Positions 1-7,315 of a stretch of 64,000 nucleotides of DNA are shown one piece after another. The translations under genes and the position numbers were made by a program. Origin of the DNA: Rhizobium sp. JAB6 (GTDB lineage Bacteria > Pseudomonadota > Alphaproteobacteria > Rhizobiales > Rhizobiaceae); assembly GCF_003024605.1 (NCBI RefSeq), contig NZ_PYJQ01000005.1:1-64000 (forward strand), given 5' to 3'. The notes below the pieces were generated by a model. It was given only the letters and a program-made list of their open reading frames with translations. It did not search any database and was not told the origin of the DNA. Numbering within the stretch: position 1 is the first letter of the stretch; each line of letters begins with the position of its first letter.

Positions 1-23
1 CAACACCTCCCGCCAAAAAGCGG

Positions 24-80
24 AAAGTGTTACCCATCTCTCCGGTACAATTCGTCACCTATCTCTCAAGTCGGGCACTT
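24..80. repeat. Tandem imperfect repeats resembling an insertion-sequence end
   Basis: Two 13-base units, TTACCCATCTCTC (30-42) and TCACCTATCTCTC (55-67), lie 25 bases apart in the same orientation next to no gene. Short repeated transposase-binding units near the tip are typical of IS21-like elements, and similar wording is common at rhizobial IS ends, so this may be the tip of an element lying to the left of the window or a remnant of one. No transposase is visible inside the window, so this is an inference. Confidence 0.3.
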
Positions 81-91
81 TAGAGCAACAA

Positions 92-475
92 TTAGTGGAT
101 CTTCTTCTTCGGCTTAACGACCGTGGGCTCAACAGGCGTTGATCCTACCCATGCAAGCTTGTTCATGAATGCGCTGCAAGCCTGCATGTCGCCGACCAAG
201 ATCGATGCGCCTACGAAGTTTCCGTTCACCCGGTCGCGAGCCTTCTTAACGTCCGCGTCCGTCGCGCCGAGTGCTTTCGCCTGGGCAAGGTTCTTTTCCG
301 CATCGGCGCGCATTTGGGCAACCGAACTGTATCCGCCGTAAGCCGGGCAGTTCGTGGCAATCGTTTCCGCGCCGGCATAGCGGTTTAGGTAAGTCTCCAT
401 CGGCGATCCGGGGGTAGTTGCACAGCTTGCGAGCGCAGACACTGCGGCTAATGCCACAAGAGCTTTCAACTTCAT
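92..475 (-). CDS. small putative lipoprotein
   Basis: This encodes 127 residues with a lipoprotein signal peptide: a Lys-containing start, a short alanine-rich hydrophobic stretch and the lipobox ALASC, so Cys18 is the likely lipidated residue. The mature part is hydrophilic, has two further cysteines near residues 43 and 100 that could form a periplasmic disulfide, and ends in a lysine-rich tail. I recognise no family. It is monocistronic on the minus strand. The start is the only ATG in front of the signal peptide. Reality as a gene is well supported by the signal peptide; function is unknown. Confidence 0.7.
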   Translation of the reverse strand: MKLKALVALAAVSALASCATTPGSPMETYLNRYAGAETIATNCPAYGGYSSVAQMRADAEKNLAQAKALGATDADVKKARDRVNGNFVGASILVGDMQACSAFMNKLAWVGSTPVEPTVVKPKKKIH

Positions 476-594
476 ATTAGCACCAATAAAAGCAAAGTAA
501 CGCTGAAGTTGTAATCAGCGCCATAAATTTGGAGATGTCTATAGTGAAATAACGAGGAGTGAGGAGAAATCCCCTAGGTGTGTGTCTTGCAAAC

Positions 595-623
595 AAAAAC
601 GGGCAGCCCTCGCAGACCGCCCG
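595..623 (-). terminator. Rho-independent terminator of the downstream lipoprotein gene
   Basis: Read on the minus strand, CGGGC pairs with GCCCG around a short interior that can extend the stem with G-U pairs, followed by five T residues (595-599). It lies about 30 bases beyond the stop codon of the lipoprotein gene at 655-1080. Confidence 0.65.
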
Positions 624-654
624 CTGATGTTATCTCGCAATGAAGCTCTTGGCC

Positions 655-1080
655 TCAGTCCGTTTCTTCAGCTTTTGCAGTCTTCTCCGACGGCGCCAGA
701 AGCTCGGCGCAGTAGGAGGGACCGCTGACGCCAGGCTGGTCGCCGAGGATTTTGACGGAGCGGATTTCGTAGCTATGGTTGGTGACGATGTCGGCCTTGC
801 AGCTGAGGGAGCGCTTGCCGGCTTTCTTGCCTTCCTTGTTGACGATCGTGACGTTCTTGTAGCCGCCACGCCAAGTGTAGACACGATTGCCGCCTTCGTC
901 GCGGTCGGAGATCGGCGGGCCGTAAGCCGCGAAGAAGCGGCCTGCAGACTGGCCCTGCCAGCGATCCTGAACCGGGTTCTTCGCAAGCAGCGGCAAGGCT
1001 GCCGTCGTTGTTGTCGTCGTGGTGCTGCAACCGGCCAGCGCCAGCAACAGTCCAGCCGCGGTAATCATGCGGATATTCAT
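655..1080 (-). CDS. putative lipoprotein with polythreonine linker
   Basis: This encodes 141 residues. The N-terminus is a lipoprotein signal with lipobox LAGC (Cys18), followed at once by a run of seven threonines, which looks like a flexible tether. The mature domain (about residues 35-130) carries a WQGQSAGRFFAAYGPP segment and two cysteines near residues 94 and 123 that could pair. Similar small rhizobial lipoproteins are annotated only as hypothetical. The gene stands alone, with a good terminator behind it. The frame is supported by the signal peptide; no function is assigned. Confidence 0.72.
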   Translation of the reverse strand: MNIRMITAAGLLLALAGCSTTTTTTTAALPLLAKNPVQDRWQGQSAGRFFAAYGPPISDRDEGGNRVYTWRGGYKNVTIVNKEGKKAGKRSLSCKADIVTNHSYEIRSVKILGDQPGVSGPSYCAELLAPSEKTAKAEETD

Positions 1081-1381
1081 CGTGTCGTCCTTGAGCTTCT
1101 GTCACGCATAAGGTCGCGGAAAGCCGCGCTGTCCCACGACATTTCCACCTGTCCCGCTTAGGGCTTTAGCGCCAAAGCCGGCAAAAGAAAATTCCCATCC
1201 GCGTGTACAAACGGGATTTTACTTGATCTGTTGCGTCTTTTGCACGCCGGCATCTTCGGTCGCTCTTTCCTGCCGATTTTCTAGGCAGATGCGGCTGTAT
1301 TTTTTCGCCAAAAATCAAAAGGTTTTTGAGATTGGTGCTTGTGCATCAAAAATGGCTGGTCTATAGAAGCGCCGCTGGTCA
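1081..1381. other. intergenic region upstream of tRNA-Pro
   Basis: These 301 bases between the minus-strand lipoprotein start and the tRNA hold no convincing reading frame. They must contain the promoter of the lipoprotein gene and, AT-rich near 1290-1365, that of the tRNA. I could not pick a specific promoter box with confidence. Confidence 0.5.
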
Positions 1382-1458
1382 CGGAGTGTAGCGCAGTCTG
1401 GTAGCGCACCACGTTCGGGACGTGGGGGTCGAGTGTTCGAATCACTCCACTCCGACCA
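1382..1458 (+). tRNA. tRNA-Pro (anticodon CGG)
   Basis: This is a 77-base cloverleaf. The acceptor arms CGGAGTG and CACTCCG are fully complementary. The anticodon stem CCACG/CGTGG encloses the loop TTCGGGA with anticodon CGG at 1416-1418, which reads CCG proline codons. The T arm is GAGTG-TTCGAAT-CACTC, the discriminator base is A, and the 3' CCA (1456-1458) is encoded in the DNA. No integrated element abuts its 3' end. Confidence 0.97.
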
Positions 1459-1836
1459 GCTTAAAATCCTGATCTTACTCCCGAAAACCTCCTTTTTAAG
1501 AATGCTGTCCGCTCGCCTTGCTCAAGGCCGCAGGTGTTCCGCCAGTACCTGTCGCGGCATTTCGATCAGGCCGTCCGGCTCTCTGCGGGCGGCCGTATGG
1601 GCCTTTGCCGTAATCCTTCCGGTGCCTGTCGGCTGGTTCTTAGTCCATCGGCTCATATCCAAACCGCGTCTTAGATATGCTTTTACAAAACCGGCTCTTT
1701 TTGTCGCCCGAAGCACCATATACAAGGAAGAGGGACGTGCATCCGACTCAGGCGAGAGTTCGGCTGGCGGGTGCTGGAGCGGAGTAGCGGAATGGATCTT
1801 GTTGACGGGGTGGCCAGATTGGCTGGGGAGACGGTC
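1459..1836. other. intergenic region after tRNA-Pro
   Basis: No supported gene lies here. Open frames over this stretch run through the tRNA gene and have no recognisable features. The 3' part supplies the promoter and ribosome binding site of the pentapeptide-repeat gene. Confidence 0.45.
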
Positions 1837-2601
1837 ATGGGCCGACGCGGGCGGAGCGTCGCTTTGTGCGGTGATGCAGTTGGGAAGAGAGTGGGGATCG
1901 CAACCGGCTTTGGCATGCTGGCGTTAAGCGCCGCATTTCTTCTGGCTTCCAGCGGCAATGCTCTGCGTGCCGCCGATTGCGGCAATGTCGCCGCACCCGG
2001 TCTCGACTGGAGCGGCTGCAGCAAGACCAATATCATGCTGCAGAGCAGCGACCTCAAGGGTGCCAACCTTGCCGGCGCGCATTTCGACAGCACCGATCTC
2101 AGCGACACCAACCTGACCTCGGCCAATCTCGAAAAAGCGACCCTCGTGCGGGCCTGGCTGAAGAATGCCAAGGCCGACGGCGCCAACTTCGCCAAGATCG
2201 AGGCCTATCGTTCCGATTTCAGCAACGCTTCCGCCAATGGCGCGTCCTTTGCCAATGCCGAATTGCAGCGGGCCGAATTTGCCGGCGCGCAGCTGAAGAA
2301 CGCCGATTTTCAGAAAGCGGAGCTCGGCCGCGCCGATTTCGACAAGGCCGTGATGACGGGCGCGAATTTCGCCTTCGCCAATCTTTCGCGCGCGACCTTG
2401 AACGGCGCGGTGATGGACGGGTCGACCTCCTTCAGCGGCGCCTTCATGTATCTGACGCGCATTGAGGGTCTCGATCTGTCGAAGGCAAGCGGTCTGCAGC
2501 AGGCGCAGATCAATCTGGCTTGCGGAGACAATGCGACCATATTGCCGTCCTGGCTGAAGGCGCCGTCCAGCTGGCCTTGCCCGCCGGATGAGAAGGACTG
2601 A
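1837..2601 (+). CDS. exported pentapeptide-repeat protein
   Basis: This encodes 254 residues. An N-terminal export signal (basic region, hydrophobic core around residues 20-38, then ALRAAD) is followed by about 30 pentapeptide repeats of the A(D/N)LXX type over residues 60-225, which fold as a right-handed quadrilateral beta-helix. The tail has two cysteines (in NLACGD and SWPCPP) that may form a disulfide with those after the signal. Pentapeptide proteins have varied roles and this one cannot be assigned. The start at 1837 has GGGGAG six bases upstream; in-frame ATGs at 1792 and 1771 are alternatives. It ends 37 bases before the free-Met sulfoxide reductase and may be co-transcribed with it. 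Confidence 0.8.
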   Translation: MGRRGRSVALCGDAVGKRVGIATGFGMLALSAAFLLASSGNALRAADCGNVAAPGLDWSGCSKTNIMLQSSDLKGANLAGAHFDSTDLSDTNLTSANLEKATLVRAWLKNAKADGANFAKIEAYRSDFSNASANGASFANAELQRAEFAGAQLKNADFQKAELGRADFDKAVMTGANFAFANLSRATLNGAVMDGSTSFSGAFMYLTRIEGLDLSKASGLQQAQINLACGDNATILPSWLKAPSSWPCPPDEKD

Positions 2602-2638
2602 TAGTCTCTCCGCGACAGAACTTCGAAAGAGCAAACCC

Positions 2639-3169
2639 ATGTTCGTAGAAAAAGCGATCCGGCATGACAGCAAGCCGGAATTCTATCGGGAGCTGGCGGA
2701 TCAGCTGAAGGCCTTGCTTGATGGTGAGCACGATTGGATCGCCAACGCGGCCAATACCTCCGCATTGATCTACCAGATGCTGCCGGACCTCAATTGGGCG
2801 GGCTTCTATTTCCTTCAGCGGCAAGACGAGCTTGTGCTGGGGCCGTTTCAGGGCAAGCCGGCCTGCGTGCGTATCGCCGTGGGCCGTGGCGTCTGCGGGG
2901 CGGCGGTCGAAAGCGCGCGTTCGATCCTCGTCGAGGATGTGCATGCCTTTCCGGGACACATCGCCTGCGATGCCGCCTCGCGCTCGGAGCTGGTAGTGCC
3001 GCTCTTCCGCGATGGAAAGGTCTTCGGCGTCATCGATCTCGACAGCCCGCTTTGCGGCCGTTTCGATGGTGACGATCAGGCTGGCATCGAGGCGCTCGCC
3101 GCGATTTATGCTGCCTCAAGCGAGGCCAATGGGTACGGAGCAGGGAGGGGAGGCGTCACGCCATCGTGA
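2639..3169 (+). CDS. msrC: free methionine-(R)-sulfoxide reductase (GAF domain)
   Basis: This 176-residue protein is a single GAF domain of the fRMsr (YebR) family, which reduces free L-methionine-(R)-sulfoxide in the cytoplasm. The three active-site cysteines are present at positions 76, 86 and 110. Their spacing (10 and 24) is the same as that of the E. coli enzyme, and they sit in the family motifs [13 protein letters not shown] and [11 protein letters not shown]. The start was set at the ATG preceding FVEKA, with AAAGAG upstream, rather than at the track's longer frame. Two further methionine sulfoxide reductases of other specificities follow on the same strand. Confidence 0.9.
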   Translation: MFVEKAIRHDSKPEFYRELADQLKALLDGEHDWIANAANTSALIYQMLPDLNWAGFYFLQRQDELVLGPFQGKPACVRIAVGRGVCGAAVESARSILVEDVHAFPGHIACDAASRSELVVPLFRDGKVFGVIDLDSPLCGRFDGDDQAGIEALAAIYAASSEANGYGAGRGGVTPS

Positions 3170-3317
3170 TCGATATGGCAAATCGACCATGCGATGCCTA
3201 TATTGGCCCTGCAACCACTCCCTTAGCGCTGATCGGTCTTCACCCGGCCTTCTCGAGTCCTCATCGGGGACGTCAGGCCAAGCTCGGAAGGCGTGCCGAG
3301 GGGCAAGGAGAACAACA

Positions 3318-3767
3318 ATGGGCAAATACAGCAAGACGGCAGAGGCGATCGCCAAGCTTACCCCTGAGCAGTATCGCGTGACGCAGCAGAGCGGCACGGA
3401 ACGTCCCGGCTCCGGTGAATATCTCTATAACAAGCAGCCGGGCATCTATGTCGATATCGTCTCGGGCGAGCCACTTTTTGCCTCCGCCGACAAGTTCGAT
3501 TCCGGCTGCGGCTGGCCGAGCTTCACCAAGCCGATCGAACCCGCCAATGTCAGTGAATTGACCGACATGTCGCATGGCATGGTGCGCGTCGAAGTGCGCT
3601 CGGCCAATGGTGATAGCCATCTGGGCCATGTTTTCCCGGACGGGCCGATCGATCGCGGTGGCCTGCGCTATTGCATCAATTCCGCCTCGCTTCGTTTCGT
3701 GCCGCGTGACCGCATGGAAGCAGAGGGCTATGGTGACTACATCGATCAAGTGGAGGATGTAAGATGA
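3318..3767 (+). CDS. msrB: peptide-methionine (R)-S-oxide reductase MsrB
   Basis: This encodes 149 residues covering the whole MsrB domain. It reduces R-sulfoxides of protein-bound methionine. The catalytic cysteine is Cys119 in the motif [11 protein letters not shown], and Cys64 in the conserved SGCGWPSF segment is the likely resolving residue. [10 protein letters not shown], another family signature, is present. The two CXXC pairs that bind zinc in some MsrB proteins are absent, so this is the zinc-free type. The start has AAGGAG seven bases upstream (3305-3310). The stop overlaps the start of msrA by four bases (ATGA), so translation is probably coupled. Confidence 0.96.
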   Translation: MGKYSKTAEAIAKLTPEQYRVTQQSGTERPGSGEYLYNKQPGIYVDIVSGEPLFASADKFDSGCGWPSFTKPIEPANVSELTDMSHGMVRVEVRSANGDSHLGHVFPDGPIDRGGLRYCINSASLRFVPRDRMEAEGYGDYIDQVEDVR

Positions 3768-4291
3768 CAACGGAACGTGCAGTTCTCGCCGGCGGTTGCT
3801 TCTGGGGCATGCAGGATCTCATTCGCCGCTATAGTGGCGTCATCTCGACGCGTGTCGGCTACAGCGGCGGCGACGTTCGCAACGCCACCTATCGCAACCA
3901 TGGCACCCATGCCGAGGCGATCGAAATCATTTTCGATCCGCAGAAGATCAGCTATCGCGATCTGCTGGAATTCTTCTTCCAGATCCACGATCCGACCACC
4001 CGCAACCGCCAGGGCAACGATGTCGGCTTGAGCTACCGCTCGGCGATCTTCTACACCAGTGAAGAGCAGAAGCAGGTCGCGCTGGATACGATCGCCGATG
4101 TCGACGCTTCCGGCCTGTGGCCCGGCAAGGTCGTCACCGAGGTCGCGCCGGCCGGCGATTTCTGGGAAGCCGAGCCGGAACACCAGGACTATCTGGAACG
4201 CTATCCGAACGGCTATACCTGCCACTTCGTGCGGCCCGGCTGGAAACTGCCCCGCCGGCAGGCTGACGCTGCACAGCGCGCAGCCTCCTGA
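3764..4291 (+). CDS. msrA: peptide-methionine (S)-S-oxide reductase MsrA
   Basis: This 175-residue protein reduces S-sulfoxides of free and protein-bound methionine. The catalytic motif GGCFWG puts the nucleophilic cysteine at residue 12. YSGG, the HAEAI metal-like motif and FFQIHDPTT are typical of the family. A second cysteine in NGYTCHF near the C-terminus may serve as resolving residue. The gene is coupled to msrB through an ATGA overlap and to the next gene through TGATG, so the three form one transcriptional unit. Confidence 0.97.
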   Translation: MTTERAVLAGGCFWGMQDLIRRYSGVISTRVGYSGGDVRNATYRNHGTHAEAIEIIFDPQKISYRDLLEFFFQIHDPTTRNRQGNDVGLSYRSAIFYTSEEQKQVALDTIADVDASGLWPGKVVTEVAPAGDFWEAEPEHQDYLERYPNGYTCHFVRPGWKLPRRQADAAQRAAS

Positions 4292-4704
4292 TGGAAGGAT
4301 CGCCGGGCATTGGCCGGCTGAACCTCTTCCTCGGCACATGGGACGTGAAGCGGCGGATCATCGATCGCTTCAACCGCTCCCTCGTGACCTTCGAAGGACA
4401 GGCGTTCGTCACGCCCGTCCAGTTCGAGGAACATGGCGATACGCAGAGCGATCACGTGACGCTCAGAAGCAGCCGTACCTATCGGCTCGATGAGGCGGAC
4501 GATGATCTCGTCGTGCGTTTCGCCAATTTTTCGGAATTCATCCGCATCGGTGACGGCGCCTCGCAGCGCGTCATTCACCTTTGCGGCTCCGATCTCTATC
4601 GGGGCCGTCTGTTCTTTCGCTCGCTCGATGCCTGGGCCGAAATGTGGCATGTGCGCGGGCCTAGGAAAAACTATCTGAGCCTCGCGCACTACCGCCGTTT
4701 TTGA
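4291..4704 (+). CDS. DUF6314 family protein
   Basis: This encodes 137 residues. Its start ATG shares one base with the msrA stop (TGATG), so it is almost certainly translated together with the methionine sulfoxide reductases. FLGTWDVKRRI near the N-terminus and a C-terminal W-x-V-x-GPRKNY block resemble the DUF6314 family, which is thought to have a small beta-barrel fold; no activity is known. There are no signal peptide or membrane segments, so it is cytoplasmic. A link to oxidative damage repair is suggested only by position. Confidence 0.75.
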   Translation: MEGSPGIGRLNLFLGTWDVKRRIIDRFNRSLVTFEGQAFVTPVQFEEHGDTQSDHVTLRSSRTYRLDEADDDLVVRFANFSEFIRIGDGASQRVIHLCGSDLYRGRLFFRSLDAWAEMWHVRGPRKNYLSLAHYRRF

Positions 4705-4729
4705 CCTGAGTTCATGAAGGCGGATGGTA

Positions 4730-5812
4730 TCAGCGCGTCCGCCGACGTGCCTGGACGGCCTTTGCCAGGTCTTCCAGCGTATGCACCGAGGTCGGCCAGT
4801 CGATGCAGCCATCGGTAATGCTCTGGCCATAGACCAGCGGCCTGCCCGGCACGAGATCCTGGCGGCCGGCCACCAGATTGCTTTCCATCATCATGCCTTT
4901 GATCCGCCGGTCGCCCGCCGCAACCTGTTCGGCGACTGACGTGACGACGAGCGGCTGATTTTCCGGATTCTTGCTGCTGTTAGCATGGCTGGCGTCGATG
5001 ATGATGCGCGGCTCAAGGCCCACCCTGAGAGACTGTTCCGCGGTCGACTGCACGCTGGCCGCATCATAATTGGGCTCTCTGCCGCCGCGCAGGATGATGT
5101 GGCAATCCTCGTTGCCGCGGGTCGAGGCGATCGCGGCAAGGCCTTCCTTGGTCACGGCGGGGAAGTGATGCGGCTGCGATGCCGCGACGATCGCGTCGAG
5201 CGCGATGCGCACGTCGCCATTCGTGCCGTTCTTGAAGCCTACGGGGCAGGAGAGGCCGGATGCCAGTTGCCGGTGCACCTGGCTCTCGGTCGTCCTTGCG
5301 CCGATCGCGCCCCAGCTCACCAGATCGGAAATATATTGCGGCGTGATGGTGTCCAGATATTCGCAGCCTGCCGGCAGCCCCATTTCGTTGACGTCGAACA
5401 GCAATTTGCGGGCGATGCGCAGGCCCTCCTCGATACGGTAGCTGCCGTCGAGATGCTGGTCGTTGATCAGGCCTTTCCAGCCCACCGTCGTGCGCGGCTT
5501 CTCGAAATAGACGCGCATGATGATTTCGAGATCGTCGGCGAAGCGATCGCGCTGTTCCTTCAGGCGCGCCGCGTAATCGAGCGCTGCGACTGGATCGTGG
5601 ATGGAGCAGGGGCCGATGACGACGATCAGCCGGTCGTCCCCGTCCCGCAGGATGTTGTGAACGGCGTCGCGCGCCTCGGTGACAGTCGCCGTCACGGCTT
5701 CGTCGCGGGGGATTTCATCTATGATCCGAGAGGGCGGCGTCAGCGCCGTGATCTCGACAATGCGCAGGTCGTCGGTGGAATTCAACACGGTATCGGTTCC
5801 TTTTGGGGTCAT
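4730..5812 (-). CDS. aroG: 3-deoxy-7-phosphoheptulonate synthase, class I
   Basis: This is the first enzyme of the shikimate pathway. It condenses phosphoenolpyruvate with erythrose 4-phosphate. The 360 residues match the class I (AroF/G/H) fold, with VIGPCSIHDP, EKPRTTVGWKGLIND, the central GARTTESQVHR and the metal-binding DASHANSSK segment. Most rhizobia depend on a class II enzyme, so this may be a second, differently regulated isozyme. The ATG at 5812 lacks a ribosome binding site; GTG at 5788 has AAAGGA nine bases upstream and would give 352 residues, near the usual 350, so it may be the true start. A leader peptide and terminator directly precede the gene. Confidence 0.93.
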   Translation of the reverse strand: MTPKGTDTVLNSTDDLRIVEITALTPPSRIIDEIPRDEAVTATVTEARDAVHNILRDGDDRLIVVIGPCSIHDPVAALDYAARLKEQRDRFADDLEIIMRVYFEKPRTTVGWKGLINDQHLDGSYRIEEGLRIARKLLFDVNEMGLPAGCEYLDTITPQYISDLVSWGAIGARTTESQVHRQLASGLSCPVGFKNGTNGDVRIALDAIVAASQPHHFPAVTKEGLAAIASTRGNEDCHIILRGGREPNYDAASVQSTAEQSLRVGLEPRIIIDASHANSSKNPENQPLVVTSVAEQVAAGDRRIKGMMMESNLVAGRQDLVPGRPLVYGQSITDGCIDWPTSVHTLEDLAKAVQARRRTR

Positions 5813-5823
5813 ACCGTGGCGAC

Positions 5824-5917
5824 AAAAAAGCCGCCAGGTAGACTAGCGGCTGGTTCGGGTCTTTGCTGTCGTGTCTCTTCTAACTACGCACAGGCCCGCC
5901 TCCGCTGAGAGCAGCGG
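5824..5917 (-). promoter_or_regulatory. transcription attenuator of DAHP synthase
   Basis: On the minus strand four segments lie in order. Segment 1 is CCGCTG (5917-5912), segment 2 CAGCGG (5907-5902), segment 3 AGCCGC plus T (5851-5845) and segment 4 GCGGCT (5834-5829), followed by T residues to 5824. Pairing 1:2 gives a perfect six-base stem with a four-base loop. Pairing 3:4 gives a terminator hairpin. Pairing 2:3 (AGCGG with CCGCT) would compete with both. The aromatic codons of the leader frame lie just before segment 1. This is the layout of ribosome-mediated attenuation; the mechanism is inferred from sequence only. Confidence 0.75.
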
Positions 5918-5958
5918 TACGAATAAAATCGCGAGGCATATGCGAAGGTCAAAGACAT
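5884..5958 (-). CDS. Phe/Tyr-rich leader peptide of DAHP synthase
   Basis: This is a 24-codon frame from ATG (5958) to TAG (5884) on the minus strand, 71 bases before the synthase start. Five of its first fourteen residues are aromatic (Phe5, Tyr7, Phe11, Tyr12, Tyr14), with the run Arg-Phe-Tyr-Ser-Tyr placed immediately before the first attenuator hairpin. The C-terminal part is Arg/Cys-rich because it is encoded within the hairpin. A ribosome stalled at the Phe/Tyr codons would cover segment 1 and so favour read-through. An AGAG is the only weak ribosome binding site. A second short frame beginning at 5941 contains one Phe only and is a less likely leader. Confidence 0.7.
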   Translation of the reverse strand: MSLTFAYASRFYSYRCSQRRRACA

Positions 5959-6145
5959 GGATCGTCTCTACGATAAAAAATGCCTGATGTCGATGAGGGA
6001 GAATGAGAATAGAGACGGCAGCGTCAAGGCGTCCCCGTTTGGGAGTCCAATGTCTGTCTGCACGCTCCGGCACCCATCTCGCCGAGGCCCCGGCAAGCTC
6101 ATCCATGAGCCCGCCCGAGAGAAATAACGAACCCCTGGCTCGGAA

Positions 6146-6181
6146 GGATCGGCCCGACTTCGCTGGAAGTCAGGCCGATCC
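6146..6181 (-). terminator. hairpin terminator downstream of the porin gene
   Basis: GGATCGGCC and GGCCGATCC, together with GACTTC/GAAGTC, form a 15-pair stem with one C-A mismatch and a GCTG loop, 46 bases past the porin stop. The T tract after it on the minus strand is short, so termination may be imperfect. The structure itself is unambiguous. Confidence 0.7.
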
Positions 6182-6227
6182 CCATCCGATCAGGGGTCAA
6201 GTCAGATCAGATCTCGTAAACGAGCGA

Positions 6228-7289
6228 TTAGAAGCTGCGCTGGAAGCGCAGAACGCCAGCCCACTGGTCCTGATTGATGGAGTCCCAGTTGGTGTAGGAA
6301 ACTTCCGGCGTGATCTGGAGGTTCTTGACCGGGTTCCACTTGACGTTTGCCGTCGCTGCGAAGATCTTCGAGTCGGTGTAGGCAACCTGAGCGTTAGCCT
6401 GCAGCTTTTCGTTGATCGGAACCGTGAAGCCGCCCCAGACAGCCCAGTCGCCCCAGCCGATACCCTTGGCAGCGCCGGCGCCGTTGGCGTTTGCGTATTT
6501 GTTCAGCTTGTCGCCATCGGTGTTCCAGCCGCCCATCAAGAAGGCTTTGAAGACGCCGAAGTCGGCATCGACGCGAGCCTTGATGGCGCCTTCTTCGACG
6601 ATGGAGTCATAACCGCCGACGATCTTGAAGCCGAAGTTGCCAGCCTTGTAACCAGCACCGGCAACAACGTCAGGAGCGTAGTGGTTGTGGCTATCTTCGC
6701 CGTTGGCGCCCGTAGCGCCAGCGCCGGAGTTCGAGTCTTCAACCGAGATCACAGCCGTGAAGCCGTTACCGGCGTCGTAGTTGTAGGTCAACTGGTTGAG
6801 TTCGTATGGACCGTCATTGACCACGTCGTCGTTGATGACGTTGCCGGCGTAACCGATGTAGGAGTTGTACTGGGAATCAGCCTTACCGATCAGGAAACCA
6901 CCGAGGCTGATGTTTGCGAACAGCAGCTTCGTGGTGGTTGCGCCGCCATCCTGCCAGTCGAAGCGGATGACCGTGTTGGTCTTCAGCGGACCGTATTCGG
7001 TGTCGGTCGCGGTATCGACGCTCAGATGAGCGCGCGTATGCCAGAGAGTGCCGAAATGAGTGTTCGGGTTGTAGGCATCGTACCACTTGCCTTCGGTACG
7101 GACATAACCGCCGACCTTGAGGCAGGTTTCCGTGCCTGGGATGAAGAAGTACCCAGCGCCATATGCGTCGCAGATGCGGACGTATTCCAGCGGTTCCGGC
7201 TCGGCGGCGACGATAGCGTCAGCAGCATGAGCGCCGGAAACTACTGCGAGAGCAGCAGCGGAGCCGAGAAGAAGGCTCTTGATGTTCAT
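6228..7289 (-). CDS. outer-membrane porin (alphaproteobacterial Porin_2 family)
   Basis: This encodes 353 residues of a general diffusion porin. A Sec signal peptide (MNIKSLLLGSAAAL through GAHA) is cleaved before ADAIVAAEPEP. The mature start has the family's two cysteines (in RICDAYG and ETCLKVGGYVR), followed by a 16-strand beta-barrel rich in Gly, Tyr and Asp, and the protein ends RFQRSF with the C-terminal Phe needed for insertion by BAM. The start at 7289 was chosen because it gives an intact signal and has GGAG five bases upstream. The gene is monocistronic, with a long AT-rich promoter region and a hairpin overlapping its ribosome binding site. Confidence 0.93.
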   Translation of the reverse strand: MNIKSLLLGSAAALAVVSGAHAADAIVAAEPEPLEYVRICDAYGAGYFFIPGTETCLKVGGYVRTEGKWYDAYNPNTHFGTLWHTRAHLSVDTATDTEYGPLKTNTVIRFDWQDGGATTTKLLFANISLGGFLIGKADSQYNSYIGYAGNVINDDVVNDGPYELNQLTYNYDAGNGFTAVISVEDSNSGAGATGANGEDSHNHYAPDVVAGAGYKAGNFGFKIVGGYDSIVEEGAIKARVDADFGVFKAFLMGGWNTDGDKLNKYANANGAGAAKGIGWGDWAVWGGFTVPINEKLQANAQVAYTDSKIFAATANVKWNPVKNLQITPEVSYTNWDSINQDQWAGVLRFQRSF

Positions 7290-7294
7290 AAAAA

Positions 7295-7315
7295 CTCCAA
7301 TCCAATATAGATTGG
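7295..7315 (-). promoter_or_regulatory. hairpin overlapping the porin ribosome binding site
   Basis: In the minus-strand mRNA CCAATC (7315-7310) can pair with GATTGG (7302-7297) across a seven-base loop. The two G residues of the GGAG ribosome binding site (7298-7295) fall in this stem, so folding would partly hide it. The stem is only six pairs and AT-rich, so it could be temperature- or sRNA-sensitive; that is inference. Confidence 0.4.

Noticed and set aside
1382..1837. Genomic island inserted at tRNA-Pro
   Set aside because: No integrase, no repeat of the tRNA 3' end and ordinary gene content downstream were seen.
1433..1927. Open frame beginning inside tRNA-Pro
   Set aside because: It starts within the tRNA, has no ribosome binding site and overlaps the pentapeptide gene in another frame.
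5882..5941. Alternative 19-codon leader frame starting at 5941
   Set aside because: It has a single Phe codon and no Tyr or Trp, so it does not fit an aromatic attenuator as well as the 24-codon frame.
6003..7310. A 435-codon plus-strand frame opposite the porin
   Set aside because: Valine/Asp-rich shadow of a beta-barrel gene with no signal, start site or homology-like motif.
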